Shown here: one piece after another, positions 25,579-34,380 of the stretch
How the letters are laid out: every line of letters begins with the position of its first letter
Numbering within the stretch: the stretch's first letter is position 1
Source of the DNA: an uncultured Prevotella sp.
GTDB taxonomy: Bacteria; Bacteroidota; Bacteroidia; Bacteroidales; Bacteroidaceae
DNA length: 64,000 bases
Direction of reading: 5' to 3'
Assembly (NCBI GenBank): GCA_946403845.1
Contig: CAMJBL010000011.1
Span: 1 to 64,000, forward strand
The notes under the pieces: model-generated
The model's input: only the letters and a program-made list of their open reading frames with translations
Database searches by the model: none
Told to the model about the DNA's origin: nothing
Position numbers and translations under genes: made by a program

Positions 25579-27387
25579 TTAATCTTTTTTAATTGATGCC
25601 TTTTTACGTTGGTCATGGTCGAGGATGGTCTTGCGCATACGCATCGACTGCGGGGTGACCTCAACGAGCTCGTCCTGCTTGATATACTCCAGGCACTCCT
25701 CGAGCGACATCACCGTCTTAGGAACGATACGGGCCTTATCGTCAGTACCTGAGGCACGCACATTGGTGAGCTGCTTAGCCTTGCAGACATTGATGACAAG
25801 GTCGTTGTCGTGCACATGCTCGCCTACCACCTGTCCTGCATACACATCCTCACCCGGATCGATGAAGAACTTGCCGCGGTCCTGCAGCTTGTCGATGGCA
25901 TAGGCAAAGGCATTGCCCGTATCCATCGAGATCATCGAACCGTTCACGCGACGCTCAATCTCACCCTTATACGGCTGGTACTCCTTGAAGCGGTGGGCCA
26001 TGATGGCCTCACCCTGAGAAGCGGTGAGCACATTGGTGCGCAGACCAATGATACCACGCGAGGGGATATCAAACTCAATATTCACACGTTCGCCCTGATT
26101 ATCCATCGAGGTCATTTCACCCTTACGACGGGTGACCATATCAATCATCTTCGAGGCAAACTCCTCAGGCACGTTGATGGTGAGTTCTTCAATGGGTTCG
26201 CATTTCTTACCATCGATCTCCTTATAGATTACCTGGGGCTGTCCCACCTGCAGCTCGTAGCCCTCACGACGCATGGTCTCGATGAGCACGGAAAGGTGGA
26301 GCACGCCACGTCCGGAAACCACCCACTTATCGGTACTGTCCTCGAAAGGCTCCACATGCAGGGCCAGGTTCTTCTCGAGTTCCTTCTCCAGACGGTCGTT
26401 GATATGACGCGAGGTAACGAACTTTCCCTCCTTACCGAAGAAGGGCGAGTCGTTGATGGTGAAGAGCATCGACATGGTAGGCTCGTCGATGGCAATGGGC
26501 GGCAGCGGCTCTGGATTCTCGAGGTCGCAGATGGTATCGCCGATCTCGAACTTCTCCAGACCAATCACGGCACAGATATCGCCACAGTCGACACTATCGG
26601 TACGCACATGCCCCATACCCTCGAAGGTGTGGAGTTCCTTGATTTTGGTCTTCTCCATCTTGCCATCGCGATGGGCAATGGTCACCTGCATACCGTCCTT
26701 GAGCTGTCCGCGATGCACACGACCCACGGCGATACGACCCTGATAGCTCGAATAGTCGAGTGAGGTGATGAGCATCTGGGGGGTACCCTCAATCTGCTCA
26801 GGCGCGGGAATCACCTCGATAATCTTATCTAATAAATAAGTAATGTTGTCGGTAGGCTTATTATAGTCCTCACCCATCCAGCCGTTCTTGGCAGAGCCGT
26901 AGACAACGGGGAAGTCAAGCTGGTCCTCGGTGGCATTAAGTGAGAACATCAGGTCGAACACCATCTCGTAGACCTCCTCCGGACGACAGTTGGGCTTGTC
27001 CACCTTGTTCACCACGACGATGGGCTTCAGACCAATCTGCAGCGCCTTCTGCAGCACGAAACGCGTCTGGGGCATGGGACCCTCGAAGGCATCGACGAGC
27101 AGCAAACAACCGTCGGCCATGTTGAGCACACGCTCCACCTCACCACCGAAATCAGAGTGTCCAGGGGTATCGATGATGTTGATCTTGACACCCTTCCAGT
27201 TGATGGATACATTCTTTGAGAGAATGGTGATACCACGTTCACGTTCCAGATCATTGGCATCTAATACCTGATTGCTGAGATTCTGGCCTTCACGGAAGAG
27301 ATTACCTGCCAGCATCATCTTATCGACGAGTGTCGTCTTACCATGGTCAACATGGGCTATAATTGCGATGTTTCTGATATCCTGCAT
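25579..27387 (-). CDS. typA: Ribosome-associated GTPase TypA/BipA
   Basis: A translational GTPase of about 602 residues that binds the ribosome under stress and helps assembly of the large subunit. The GTPase domain shows [14 protein letters not shown] near residue 10, [15 protein letters not shown] near 72 and NKVD near 128. The EF-G-like domains follow and the C-terminal domain specific to BipA ends [21 protein letters not shown]. The start [10 protein letters not shown] at 27387 was chosen because it is the family start and lies 25 bases from a -7 box. An ATG at 27414 overlaps that box. Confidence 0.96.
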   Translation of the reverse strand: MQDIRNIAIIAHVDHGKTTLVDKMMLAGNLFREGQNLSNQVLDANDLERERGITILSKNVSINWKGVKINIIDTPGHSDFGGEVERVLNMADGCLLLVDAFEGPMPQTRFVLQKALQIGLKPIVVVNKVDKPNCRPEEVYEMVFDLMFSLNATEDQLDFPVVYGSAKNGWMGEDYNKPTDNITYLLDKIIEVIPAPEQIEGTPQMLITSLDYSSYQGRIAVGRVHRGQLKDGMQVTIAHRDGKMEKTKIKELHTFEGMGHVRTDSVDCGDICAVIGLEKFEIGDTICDLENPEPLPPIAIDEPTMSMLFTINDSPFFGKEGKFVTSRHINDRLEKELEKNLALHVEPFEDSTDKWVVSGRGVLHLSVLIETMRREGYELQVGQPQVIYKEIDGKKCEPIEELTINVPEEFASKMIDMVTRRKGEMTSMDNQGERVNIEFDIPSRGIIGLRTNVLTASQGEAIMAHRFKEYQPYKGEIERRVNGSMISMDTGNAFAYAIDKLQDRGKFFIDPGEDVYAGQVVGEHVHDNDLVINVCKAKQLTNVRASGTDDKARIVPKTVMSLEECLEYIKQDELVEVTPQSMRMRKTILDHDQRKKASIKKD

Positions 27388-27411
27388 ATAACTTTTCTTG
27401 TTTTGCGGCTG

Positions 27412-27419
27412 CAAAATTA
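27412..27419 (-). promoter_or_regulatory. -7 box of typA
   Basis: TAATTTTG on the minus strand, 25 bases before the chosen start. Confidence 0.45.
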
Positions 27420-27465
27420 CAAAAAATCCACGTAAAACACACTTTTTTTCATAAAAACCGTAAAT

Positions 27466-27511
27466 TTTTCACTTTTAACTATTCACTTTTCACTTTTTTG
27501 TTGTACCTTTG
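27466..27511 (+). promoter_or_regulatory. rpsO promoter with embedded 7-bp repeat
   Basis: A CACTTTT/CACTATT-type repeat (27466-27497) occupies the -33 region directly before the -7 box TACCTTTG (27504-27511). Transcription from here gives a leader of about 105 bases before rpsO, with some self-complementary stretches. Autoregulation by S15 is known in other bacteria, but no specific binding fold is identified here. Confidence 0.55.
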
Positions 27512-27621
27512 CAGCCGCATTTCGGAAAAACCGGAGCATTTGACGACGTAAACCGGCTGGTGATTAGGTCGGAAAGGCGTCTGAAAGATGTTTATGCAAA
27601 CAACATTTAATCACTTAAATT

Positions 27622-27891
27622 ATGTATTTAGACAAAGCAAAGAAAGAGGAAATCTTCGGTAAGTATGGTAAGGGTACCACAGATACCGGTTCTGCAGAGG
27701 CTCAGATTGCCCTGTTCAGCTATCGTATCTCTCACCTGACCGAGCACCTGAAGAAGAACCACAAGGATCACAACACCGCCCGCTCACTGACCATGCTGGT
27801 AGGTAAGCGTCGTAAGTTGCTGAAGTACTTGTACGTTAACGATATCAATCGTTATCGTGCCATCATCAAGGCCCTCGGACTTAGAAAGTAA
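27622..27891 (+). CDS. rpsO: 30S ribosomal protein S15
   Basis: An 89-residue primary 16S rRNA-binding protein of the small subunit platform. The family signature runs from HLTEHLKKNHKDHNTARSL through LVGKRRKLLKYL near residues 34-70. Length is the standard 89. It is a single-gene unit, with its own promoter and a strong terminator immediately after. Confidence 0.98.
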   Translation: MYLDKAKKEEIFGKYGKGTTDTGSAEAQIALFSYRISHLTEHLKKNHKDHNTARSLTMLVGKRRKLLKYLYVNDINRYRAIIKALGLRK

Positions 27892-27900
27892 AACAACAGC

Positions 27901-27958
27901 AATCCCCGCCGTTTGGCGGGGATTATTTTTTTCATTTCTCTGCCAAACGGCGGGGATT
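27901..27958. terminator. Double hairpin after rpsO, also serving folK
   Basis: First hairpin: AATCCCCGCC, loop GTTT, GGCGGGGATT, then a T-run (27901-27931). The sequence 27942-27958 is an exact reverse complement of 27901-27917, so the second copy can pair with the first or act for the leftward folK transcript. Confidence 0.85.
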
Positions 27959-27961
27959 CTT

Positions 27962-28402
27962 TTATTGTATCTCCTTCAGGGGAATCATCACGAAATCACG
28001 CTGCGCCATCAGGGGGTGCGGGATTTTCAGATCGGGCTCGTTGATGGTCAGGTCGTCGTAGAGCAGGATATCGATGTCGATGGGACGGTCTTTATAGAGG
28101 TGAGAGGTGAGAGGTGAGAGGTGAGAGATATGTTTCTTCCGTCCCAATTCACGCTCGATCTTCTGAGTAGCCCTAAGGAGTTGACGTGGGGTAAGCGTGG
28201 TTTCCACCAGAATGACGCCATTAAGGAACTTATTCTCCGACTCGAATCCCCAAGGTTCCGTCTCTATAAACGAAGACTGGCGAATCACGGATCCCACCTT
28301 TTCTGCAATGAGGGATATAGCCTGAGTCAAATGAGCCTGACGATCACCGAGATTAGAGCCAAGCCCCAAAAACACCCTATGAACTATTCTCTCACCTCTC
28401 AC
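27962..28402 (-). CDS. folK: HPPK, 6-hydroxymethyl-7,8-dihydropterin pyrophosphokinase
   Basis: A 146-residue folate-pathway enzyme that transfers pyrophosphate from ATP to hydroxymethyl-dihydropterin. HRVFLGLGSNLGDRQAHL is the standard N-terminus, IETEPWGFESENKFLNGVILVET is the pterin site near residue 45, and RPIDIDILLYDD near 112 holds the two metal-binding Asp residues. No ATG fits. The likely start is the GTG at 28402, which is inside a GAGGTGA-type 7-bp repeat that also gives an AGGTGA ribosome-binding-like sequence. A second, inverted copy encodes HLSPLTSHL just before the metal-binding motif. It closes the ftsX-to-queA run, 10 bases after queA. Confidence 0.9.
   Translation of the reverse strand: MRGERIVHRVFLGLGSNLGDRQAHLTQAISLIAEKVGSVIRQSSFIETEPWGFESENKFLNGVILVETTLTPRQLLRATQKIERELGRKKHISHLSPLTSHLYKDRPIDIDILLYDDLTINEPDLKIPHPLMAQRDFVMIPLKEIQ
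28097..28127. repeat. 7-bp GAGGTGA repeat in folK 3' part
   Basis: Four GAGGTGA units then GAGATAT on the + strand. On the coding strand they read CTCTCAC and encode [10 protein letters not shown]. Confidence 0.9.
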
Positions 28403-28409
28403 CTCTTAC
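28389..28409. repeat. 7-bp CTCTCAC repeat at folK start
   Basis: CTCTCAC, CTCTCAC, CTCTTAC on the + strand. The first 17 bases are the reverse complement of 28097-28113, so folK is bracketed by an inverted pair. Confidence 0.9.
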
Positions 28410-28412
28410 TTC

Positions 28413-29531
28413 CTAATCATCCAATATCAACATCGCGTCGCCGAAGCAGCCGAACTTATACTCCAGGCTCACGGCTTTCTTATAAGCCTCGTAAACGAGG
28501 TCATAGCCACCGAAAGAGCACTCCGTCATCATCATCGTCGACTCAGGATGATAGAAATTACCGATCAGGGCGTTAGACAAACCGAAGTCGTAGGGCGGGA
28601 AGATAAACTTATTAGTCCATCCGTCAAACTCCTTCAGCAAGCCATCAGTACCCACAGCCGTCTCCGTGGCACGGGCGGTGCTGACGCCCACCGAACAGAC
28701 ACGATGACCAGCCTGCTTGGTGCTGTTCACAATGTCACAGGCCTCCTTGGTGATGATCACCTGCTCAGAGTTCATCTTGTGCTTCGTCAGATCCTCCACC
28801 TCGATGGAGTCGAAATTACCCAGACCGCAATGCAAGGTGATATAGGCAAAGTTGATACCCTTGATCTCCATGCGCTTCAGCAACTCACGACTGAAATGCA
28901 AGCCTGTCGACGGAGCCGTGACAGCGCCCTCATTACGGGCATAGATCGTCTGGAAGGCGTCCATATCCTCGGGGGTAGCCTCGCGCTTGTCAACGATATA
29001 GCGGGGCAGCGGGGCAGCGCCAAGGGCAAACAGTTCCTTCTTGAACTCGTCGTGCGGACAGTCGTAGAGGAATCTCAGGGTACGTCCGCGACTGGTAGTA
29101 TTGTCGATAACCTCGGCCACCATCGGACCGTCCTCCTCGAAGAAGAGCTTGTTGCCGATACGGATCTTACGGGCAGGCTCCACGAGCACGTCCCACAGAC
29201 GCAGTTCCTCGTTGAGCTCGCGCAACAGGAACACCTCGATCTTGGCATCGGTCTTCTCCTTGGTGCCGTACAGACGGGCGGGAAACACCTGGGTATCGTT
29301 GAAGATGAAGGTATCCTCCTCGTCGAAATAGTCGAGCACATTACGGAAATCCAGGAATATGGGCTTTCCCTCCTCATCGAGCAAGTCCTCGCCATTCTCG
29401 TCTTTCTTGGTTGTCTCGATACGTCCGCTCTTACGGTGAATCACCATCAACCGGCACTCATCACGATGATAACTTGGCTCAAGAGCCACCAAATTCTCTG
29501 GTAGTTTGAATTTAAATTGCGATAACTTCAT
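28413..29531 (-). CDS. queA: tRNA preQ1(34) ribosyltransferase-isomerase QueA
   Basis: A 372-residue enzyme that transfers and isomerises the ribosyl part of SAM onto 7-aminomethyl-7-deazaguanine at tRNA position 34, making epoxyqueuosine. [19 protein letters not shown] is the normal start, [15 protein letters not shown] lies near residue 77, and [17 protein letters not shown] near 206 and [13 protein letters not shown] near 233 are family motifs. A short acidic insert near residue 40 ([16 protein letters not shown]) lengthens it a little. It follows truB, another tRNA modification gene, across a repeat-filled spacer. Confidence 0.95.
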   Translation of the reverse strand: MKLSQFKFKLPENLVALEPSYHRDECRLMVIHRKSGRIETTKKDENGEDLLDEEGKPIFLDFRNVLDYFDEEDTFIFNDTQVFPARLYGTKEKTDAKIEVFLLRELNEELRLWDVLVEPARKIRIGNKLFFEEDGPMVAEVIDNTTSRGRTLRFLYDCPHDEFKKELFALGAAPLPRYIVDKREATPEDMDAFQTIYARNEGAVTAPSTGLHFSRELLKRMEIKGINFAYITLHCGLGNFDSIEVEDLTKHKMNSEQVIITKEACDIVNSTKQAGHRVCSVGVSTARATETAVGTDGLLKEFDGWTNKFIFPPYDFGLSNALIGNFYHPESTMMMTECSFGGYDLVYEAYKKAVSLEYKFGCFGDAMLILDD

Positions 29532-29537
29532 ATATAT

Positions 29538-29578
29538 ACTTTGAACTTTGAGCTTTGAAGTTTGAACTTTATGATTAC
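29538..29578. repeat. 7-bp repeat filling truB-queA spacer
   Basis: Units ACTTTG, AACTTTG, AGCTTTG, AAGTTTG, AACTTTA, TGATTAC. Read on the transcribed strand it starts at the truB stop (TAATCATAAAG) and ends 6 bases before the queA ATG, the same layout as 22364-22412. Confidence 0.9.
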
Positions 29579-30276
29579 TGCTGTGTCAGTGCTTTCTCCA
29601 GCCACACTGGGAAGTCTTCGAACGTCAGGCAGTCCTCGATACGGACATCGCCCACGCGGGTTCTGCAGAGCGCCGTCAGGAAAGCCCCGCTACCCAAGGC
29701 AGCGCCGATATCCCTGGCCAGCGAACGGATATAAGTACCCTTGCCACACACCACGCGAATCGACAGCTGCATGGTCTCAGGATTAAAGTCCGTCAGTTCG
29801 ATCTCGTCGATATGAATGGGCTTGGGCGCCAGTTCGATATCCTCACCCTTACGGGCCATCTTATAGGCCCTGTGCCCATCGACCATACAGGCCGAATAGA
29901 GGGGCGGCCGCTGCATGATATCACCCACGAACTGCGGCAGGGTCTGCTCGATCAGCGCCCGGGTGATATGGCGCGTGGGATAGGTATAGTCGACGGTATG
30001 CTCACGGTCGTAGCTGGCCGTCGTGGCGCCCAGCTGCAAGGTAGCCGTATACTCCTTGGTATGACGCTGCAGCGCTTCGATATTCTTGGTTTCCTTACCC
30101 GTACAGAGTATCAGCACCCCCGTGGCCAGAGGGTCGAGCGTTCCGGCATGCCCCATCTTCACCCGCTTCACGTGCAGACGTTTCGACACGAGGTAGCGGA
30201 TATGTGCCAACGCCCCAAAGCTCGACATGCGATAGGGCTTGTTGATATAGATGAGGGCACCTTCCTGGAAGTTCAT
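29575..30276 (-). CDS. truB: tRNA pseudouridine(55) synthase TruB
   Basis: A 233-residue enzyme that converts U55 of the tRNA T-loop to pseudouridine. The catalytic Asp is in [23 protein letters not shown] near residue 48. [20 protein letters not shown] near 123 and [15 protein letters not shown] near 175 are family motifs. The C-terminal PUA domain found in some TruB proteins is missing, as is usual in this phylum. Its start codon abuts the uppP stop codon with no gap, which indicates translational coupling. Confidence 0.96.
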   Translation of the reverse strand: MNFQEGALIYINKPYRMSSFGALAHIRYLVSKRLHVKRVKMGHAGTLDPLATGVLILCTGKETKNIEALQRHTKEYTATLQLGATTASYDREHTVDYTYPTRHITRALIEQTLPQFVGDIMQRPPLYSACMVDGHRAYKMARKGEDIELAPKPIHIDEIELTDFNPETMQLSIRVVCGKGTYIRSLARDIGAALGSGAFLTALCRTRVGDVRIEDCLTFEDFPVWLEKALTQQ

Positions 30277-31134
30277 TTAATCGACCATTGCAAGTGAGTG
30301 ACCTGTCAGCAGCAACACGATGATGATGCCGCCAACGATGATGCGATAGATTCCGAAGGCCTTGAAGCCGTATTTTGACAGAAACGCCACAAACCACTTC
30401 ATGGCCAGCAGTGCCACGATGAAGGCGACGACACAGCCCAGAATCAGCATCGTGATATTATGCGAGGTAGCCCACGCCGTATCGTCCTTCAGCAGATCAA
30501 GCAGATCGAGCAGCGTCGCACCAGCCATGGTGGGAACAGCCAGGAAGAACGAGAACTCGGCAGCACGCTTACGTGTCAGGCCCTGCGCCATACCGCCTAC
30601 GATGGTAGCCATCGAGCGCGACACACCGGGAATCACCGAGATACACTGGAAAAGACCAATGTTAAAGGCACGCTTCTCCGTCAGCTTATTGGCATCGGTG
30701 CCCTTATTGAATATCTTGTCGCAGTACAACATGAAGATACCACCCAGCACCAGCATGACGGCTACCACCTCGACGCTGTCGAGCAGCCAGTCGAGCAGTC
30801 CCGACTTCTTTGCCAGCAGACCGATGACCACGGCGGGAATGACACCCACGATGAGCAGCCAGTAGAAGTAATACTTATGGCGCAGCTTCTGCAGCAGCGA
30901 ACTACCCTCATGAGCCGGCGTGTTGTCGAACGTAAAGAACCGCTTCCAATAGAGGCACACCACAGAGAGGATGGCACCAAACTGGATGATAAATGTAAAG
31001 GCATGGACGAAGGGGTCGCCCTGCTGAATACCCAGCAGATTCTGGGTGATGATCATGTGCCCCGTCGAGGATACCGGCAGGAACTCCGTCAGTCCCTCAA
31101 CGATGGCTATGATAATTGTCTCAATCCAATCCAT
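30277..31134 (-). CDS. uppP: Undecaprenyl-diphosphatase UppP (BacA)
   Basis: A 285-residue inner-membrane enzyme that dephosphorylates undecaprenyl pyrophosphate so that the lipid carrier for peptidoglycan and surface glycans can be reused. The two family motifs are EGLTEFLPVSSTGHMII near residue 14 and PGVSRSMATIVGG near residue 168. About eight hydrophobic segments are present. It lies in the conserved ftsX-DUF3098-uppP-truB-queA run of Bacteroidota. Confidence 0.96.
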   Translation of the reverse strand: MDWIETIIIAIVEGLTEFLPVSSTGHMIITQNLLGIQQGDPFVHAFTFIIQFGAILSVVCLYWKRFFTFDNTPAHEGSSLLQKLRHKYYFYWLLIVGVIPAVVIGLLAKKSGLLDWLLDSVEVVAVMLVLGGIFMLYCDKIFNKGTDANKLTEKRAFNIGLFQCISVIPGVSRSMATIVGGMAQGLTRKRAAEFSFFLAVPTMAGATLLDLLDLLKDDTAWATSHNITMLILGCVVAFIVALLAMKWFVAFLSKYGFKAFGIYRIIVGGIIIVLLLTGHSLAMVD

Positions 31135-31139
31135 ACTTC

Positions 31140-31172
31140 ACTCCTTACTCCTTCTCTCCTTCTCTCCTATCC
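31140..31172. repeat. Degenerate CTCCTT repeat at DUF3098 end
   Basis: ACTCCTT twice then CTCTCCTT and CTCTCCTA. It encodes the charged C-terminus (REGEKE) of the DUF3098 protein and runs to within 6 bases of the uppP start. Confidence 0.6.
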
Positions 31173-31396
31173 TTCGGCTTCCTCATCACCGCGTAAATCA
31201 TCGACACAAAGCCGAACAGGCACACGATAGGTGCCACCTTGGTGCGACGGACGCTGAAGATATCGGGCTCATACACCGTATCACTCGATCCGGGACCCGT
31301 CATCAGCAGAAAGCCGATCACTACAATCGCCATCCCCACTGCCAGGAGGATGAAATTCACTTTATCAAATGCAAAATTTCTCTTATCCATTGTCAC
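31145..31396 (-). CDS. DUF3098 membrane protein
   Basis: An 83-residue protein with two transmembrane segments (NFILLAVGMAIVVIGFLLMTG and IVCLFGFVSMIYAVMR approximately) and a loop of about 25 residues containing DTVYEPDIFSVRRTKVAPI. This is the DUF3098 family, found between ftsX and uppP in Bacteroidota. Function is not known. Its position suggests a link to the cell envelope or division. Confidence 0.85.
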   Translation of the reverse strand: MTMDKRNFAFDKVNFILLAVGMAIVVIGFLLMTGPGSSDTVYEPDIFSVRRTKVAPIVCLFGFVSMIYAVMRKPKDRREGEKE

Positions 31397-31419
31397 TATT
31401 CACTTTTCACTATTCACTA
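31397..31419. repeat. 7-bp repeat filling ftsX-DUF3098 spacer
   Basis: CACTATT and CACTTTT units occupy the whole space between the ftsX stop codon and the DUF3098 start. Confidence 0.8.
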
Positions 31420-32295
31420 ATACTTATACAGCTCCCCAGCGGTCATTCTCAGGAACCTATTCACTGAGATCCACGTGCAGAGTAACGTGATAATCAGTCC
31501 GAAGAGCAACACGGCCACAGCGGTAATCGTCAGTTCCCGCCATGTGATGATGTTCAGGATGTTCGGCTCGAAGGTATAGAGGGCATAGACCCCTGCGCCC
31601 AGCACCACGATAGCCAGCAGAGCGGCGAGGATACCCACCACAAGCGCCTGCCGGATAAACGGTCGGCGGATAAAGCCCCACGAGGCTCCCACGAGTTTCA
31701 TCGTGTGGATGAGGAACCGTCGGGAAAAGACGCTCAGACGCACGGTGTTGTTGATGAGCGAGAACGAGACGAAGGTCAGCAGGATAGCCAGGCACAGCAA
31801 TACGATGTTCATCCTGCCCAGATTCCTGTTCACATTGTCCATCAGATCCTCCTGAAAGGCCACATCGGTAACCTTCGGATTCTTCTGCAGCTCATAGATG
31901 ATCCCCACCAGCGAGTCGCGGTTGGCATAGTCCGACTTCAGTTGCAGCTCAAGGGTGGCCACAAAGGGATTGGCCCCCAGGAACTCCGAGGGGTCGGAAC
32001 CCATGGCCTCTGTCTGCTCCTTCAGAGCCTGTTCCTTACTGACATAATCGATATTACGGGCGTAGGGACGGTGGTAGAGGTCGCGACAAAACCGCTTGGC
32101 CTCGTTCACGCTCACATCGTCACTCAGCATCACAGTCACCGTCAGGTTCTCCTTCACCCATGCCGACAGGTTGCGCGATGTCTGCACGGAGAAAACAATG
32201 ATACCCAACAGCACCAGCACCATGGCCGTACTGATACACAAGGTGACCCACTGCACACCACGCCGGCTGCCAGTCTTCTTCTTGCGTTTTTTCAT
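31417..32295 (-). CDS. ftsX: Cell division protein FtsX
   Basis: A 292-residue permease-like protein with one N-terminal membrane segment (near residues 17-38), a periplasmic domain to about 165, and three further segments. With the ATPase FtsE it forms an ABC-type complex that activates peptidoglycan hydrolases at the septum. DYVSKEQALKEQTEAMG in the periplasmic domain and NNTVRLSVFSRRFLIHTMKLVGAS between segments are family features. No ftsE gene is adjacent. It heads the conserved run that continues to folK. Confidence 0.9.
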   Translation of the reverse strand: MKKRKKKTGSRRGVQWVTLCISTAMVLVLLGIIVFSVQTSRNLSAWVKENLTVTVMLSDDVSVNEAKRFCRDLYHRPYARNIDYVSKEQALKEQTEAMGSDPSEFLGANPFVATLELQLKSDYANRDSLVGIIYELQKNPKVTDVAFQEDLMDNVNRNLGRMNIVLLCLAILLTFVSFSLINNTVRLSVFSRRFLIHTMKLVGASWGFIRRPFIRQALVVGILAALLAIVVLGAGVYALYTFEPNILNIITWRELTITAVAVLLFGLIITLLCTWISVNRFLRMTAGELYKY

Positions 32296-32326
32296 TTACT
32301 TTTTAAATACGTACGTAATCGAGGTG

Positions 32327-32334
32327 CAAAGATA
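32327..32334 (-). promoter_or_regulatory. -7 box of ftsX run
   Basis: TATCTTTG on the minus strand, 31 bases before the ftsX start. It is the likely promoter for ftsX through folK. Confidence 0.5.
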
Positions 32335-32372
32335 CAACAATTCAAACGGAAATCCAAATATTTTCCTTTTTT

Positions 32373-32437
32373 TTCACTATTGAATTTTCATTTTTCACTA
32401 TTCACTATTCACTATTCACTTATTTTTCGTATCTTTG
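32373..32437 (+). promoter_or_regulatory. Radical SAM gene promoter with embedded 7-bp repeat
   Basis: CACTATT-type units (about 32373-32420) lead directly into the -7 box TATCTTTG at 32430-32437, 8 bases before the start codon at 32446. Confidence 0.55.
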
Positions 32438-32445
32438 CAACCGAT

Positions 32446-33240
32446 ATGAGTACAATTATCTATCCCTCGCCCATCTTCGGCCCTGTCCACAGCCGCCGTC
32501 TGGGCATCTCCCTCGGCATCAACCTCATGCCTGCCGACGGTAAGATCTGCACGTTCAACTGTATCTATTGCGAGTGCGGCCTTAACGAAGACTACCGGCC
32601 TACCCTCCCCCGTCCCACGCGCGAGTTCGTGACCGAGAAGCTGGAGGCCAAGCTGCAGGCGATGGCGGCAGAGGGCCAGTTACCCGATGTGCTGACCTTT
32701 GCAGGCAATGGCGAGCCCACCTGTCACCCTCACTTCGCGGAGATCATCGACGACACCATCCGGCTGCGCAACCAGTATTGTCCAAAGGCCAAGGTGTCGG
32801 TATTGAGCAATGCCACGATGATTCACCGCCAGGCCGTGCACGATGCGCTGATGCGGGTTGACAACAACATCCAGAAACTCGACACCGTCGATCCACTATA
32901 TATTAATAAGGTAGATCAGCCTGTCATTCCCTACGACGTTCGTCAGGTCATCGAGCGACTGAAGGCTTTCCAAGGGCATGTCATTATTCAGACGATGTTT
33001 ATGGGAGGGGTGTTGAAGGAGTCAGAAGACAGGAGTCAGGAGTCAGTAGATAACACAAGCGACGCATTCGTTAATCCGTGGCTGGAGGCGGTGAAGGAGA
33101 TTCAGCCCCAGCAGGTGATGATCTACACCATCGACCGCGAGACGCCCACCCAGGGTCTCCTCAAAGCCACCCGTGAACAACTCGACACCATCCGCGACCG
33201 CGTCATCGCAGCCGGCATCCCCTGTTCTGCCTCTTATTAA
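32446..33240 (+). CDS. Radical SAM protein
   Basis: A 264-residue radical SAM enzyme. The iron-sulfur cluster motif CTFNCIYC (Cys-x3-Cys-x2-Cys) is near residue 38, TFAGNGEPTCHPHF near 85 is the SAM-binding GGE-like region, and VLSNATM follows. The type resembles small radical SAM proteins annotated only by fold, and the reaction is not known. The start at 32446 follows the promoter. The in-frame extension upstream runs through repeat and promoter sequence. A 7-bp repeat at 33019-33053 adds ESEDRSQESVDN in a surface region. Confidence 0.9.
   Translation: MSTIIYPSPIFGPVHSRRLGISLGINLMPADGKICTFNCIYCECGLNEDYRPTLPRPTREFVTEKLEAKLQAMAAEGQLPDVLTFAGNGEPTCHPHFAEIIDDTIRLRNQYCPKAKVSVLSNATMIHRQAVHDALMRVDNNIQKLDTVDPLYINKVDQPVIPYDVRQVIERLKAFQGHVIIQTMFMGGVLKESEDRSQESVDNTSDAFVNPWLEAVKEIQPQQVMIYTIDRETPTQGLLKATREQLDTIRDRVIAAGIPCSASY
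33019..33053. repeat. In-frame 7-bp GAGTCAG repeat in radical SAM gene
   Basis: Units GAGTCAG, AAGACAG, GAGTCAG, GAGTCAG, TAGATAA. The frame avoids the TAG and TAA in the last unit. Confidence 0.8.
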
Positions 33241-33250
33241 AAACCGTTGA

Positions 33251-34264
33251 ATGATGATGAAATCCTATCGCCCATATTTCTGGATCATAGCAATGCTCCT
33301 TCTTGCATGCTCAAACGCGACCTTTGCGCAGAGCCGTCGGGAGCAGGTGAAGGCACATATCGACAGTGTGCTCACGGAGCGGTATTATAAGACACCCTAC
33401 GACACGAACTTTGTCGTAAGACCAGAAGGACGACTGACGCTGAAGCTGAGGCTGAACCAGTCGGGTGACGACTTCCACGCCAAGGGCGACAAGGACGGCA
33501 TCAGTTACAAGGCCGACCTGCACACGACTCACAAGACCACCGTGAGCATCGGCGGCTCGTATCGGGGGATTTCCGCAGCCCTGGCCATCAATCCTGCCAA
33601 GCTGAAAGGCGCCTACGACGACTACGAGTTCAACCTCAGCTACTTCAGCAGCCGCCTGAGTGTGGACGGCAGCTACCATCGCTCCACGACGCTGTCGGGC
33701 GATCTTGAAAGAGGGGATTACAGCGGACATCTGGCTCAGGATGGCGTCATGCTGAAGATGGCCAACCTCGCCGGCTACTATATCTTCAACCACCGCCGCT
33801 TTTCCTATCCCGCCGCCTTCACGCAGAGCTACATCCAGCGCCATTCGGCTGGCTCATGGCTCGCGGGCATCAGCTATCAGGGCGGGAGCATCGAGACCAC
33901 CGACGAGCTCAAAGAGCGGACGCCCAATGCCCCCGAAATCAAAATCCACATCGGACTCCTCGGCATCGGTGGCGGCTACGGCTACAACTGGGTGCTCGGC
34001 AAGAAATGGCTGCTCCACTTCTCCATGCTCCCCACCTTCGTCATCTACAACCACAATTACATGATCGTGAATGGCGAGCGCAGAAATGCCAAACACTTCA
34101 GTCCCAGCATGATCTTCAACGAACGCGCCGCAATCGTCTACAACTTCTCGCCCCGCTACTTCACTGGTGCCACGCTTACCATGAGCAACTCCTTTTTCAA
34201 CAACGACGTAACGGTCAACCAGAACAAATGGCGAGCCCGCGCCTTCATCGGCATGAGGCTGTAA
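33251..34264 (+). CDS. DUF4421 exported protein
   Basis: A 337-residue protein with a signal peptide ending near ATFAQ (residue 27). The rest alternates polar and hydrophobic residues, with many aromatic ends (YKADLHTTHKTTVSIGGSYRGISAAL), as in outer-membrane beta-barrels, and finishes KWRARAFIGMRL with an aromatic-free but basic end. It matches the DUF4421 pattern. Function is not known. It follows the radical SAM gene by 10 bases and a terminator lies after it. Confidence 0.75.
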   Translation: MMMKSYRPYFWIIAMLLLACSNATFAQSRREQVKAHIDSVLTERYYKTPYDTNFVVRPEGRLTLKLRLNQSGDDFHAKGDKDGISYKADLHTTHKTTVSIGGSYRGISAALAINPAKLKGAYDDYEFNLSYFSSRLSVDGSYHRSTTLSGDLERGDYSGHLAQDGVMLKMANLAGYYIFNHRRFSYPAAFTQSYIQRHSAGSWLAGISYQGGSIETTDELKERTPNAPEIKIHIGLLGIGGGYGYNWVLGKKWLLHFSMLPTFVIYNHNYMIVNGERRNAKHFSPSMIFNERAAIVYNFSPRYFTGATLTMSNSFFNNDVTVNQNKWRARAFIGMRL

Positions 34265-34308
34265 AGTACTGACATTACCACTTTTGCGCTTTTGCACTTT
34301 GTCTTATA

Positions 34309-34338
34309 CGGGCTGGCATCGATGAGGATGTCAGCCCG
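34309..34338 (+). terminator. Terminator after DUF4421 gene
   Basis: Arms CGGGCTGGCATC and GATGTCAGCCCG (one mismatch) with a 6-base loop, followed by ATTTTGAT. Confidence 0.75.
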
Positions 34339-34380
34339 ATTTTGATAGTCCGGAAGTGCCACGCGGGGAATTCCTCATTG

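Noticed and set aside
31705..32445. Upstream extension of the radical SAM protein by 247 codons
   Set aside because: It runs antisense to ftsX and through the promoter. The start at 32446 is preceded by a good -7 box and begins the conserved domain.
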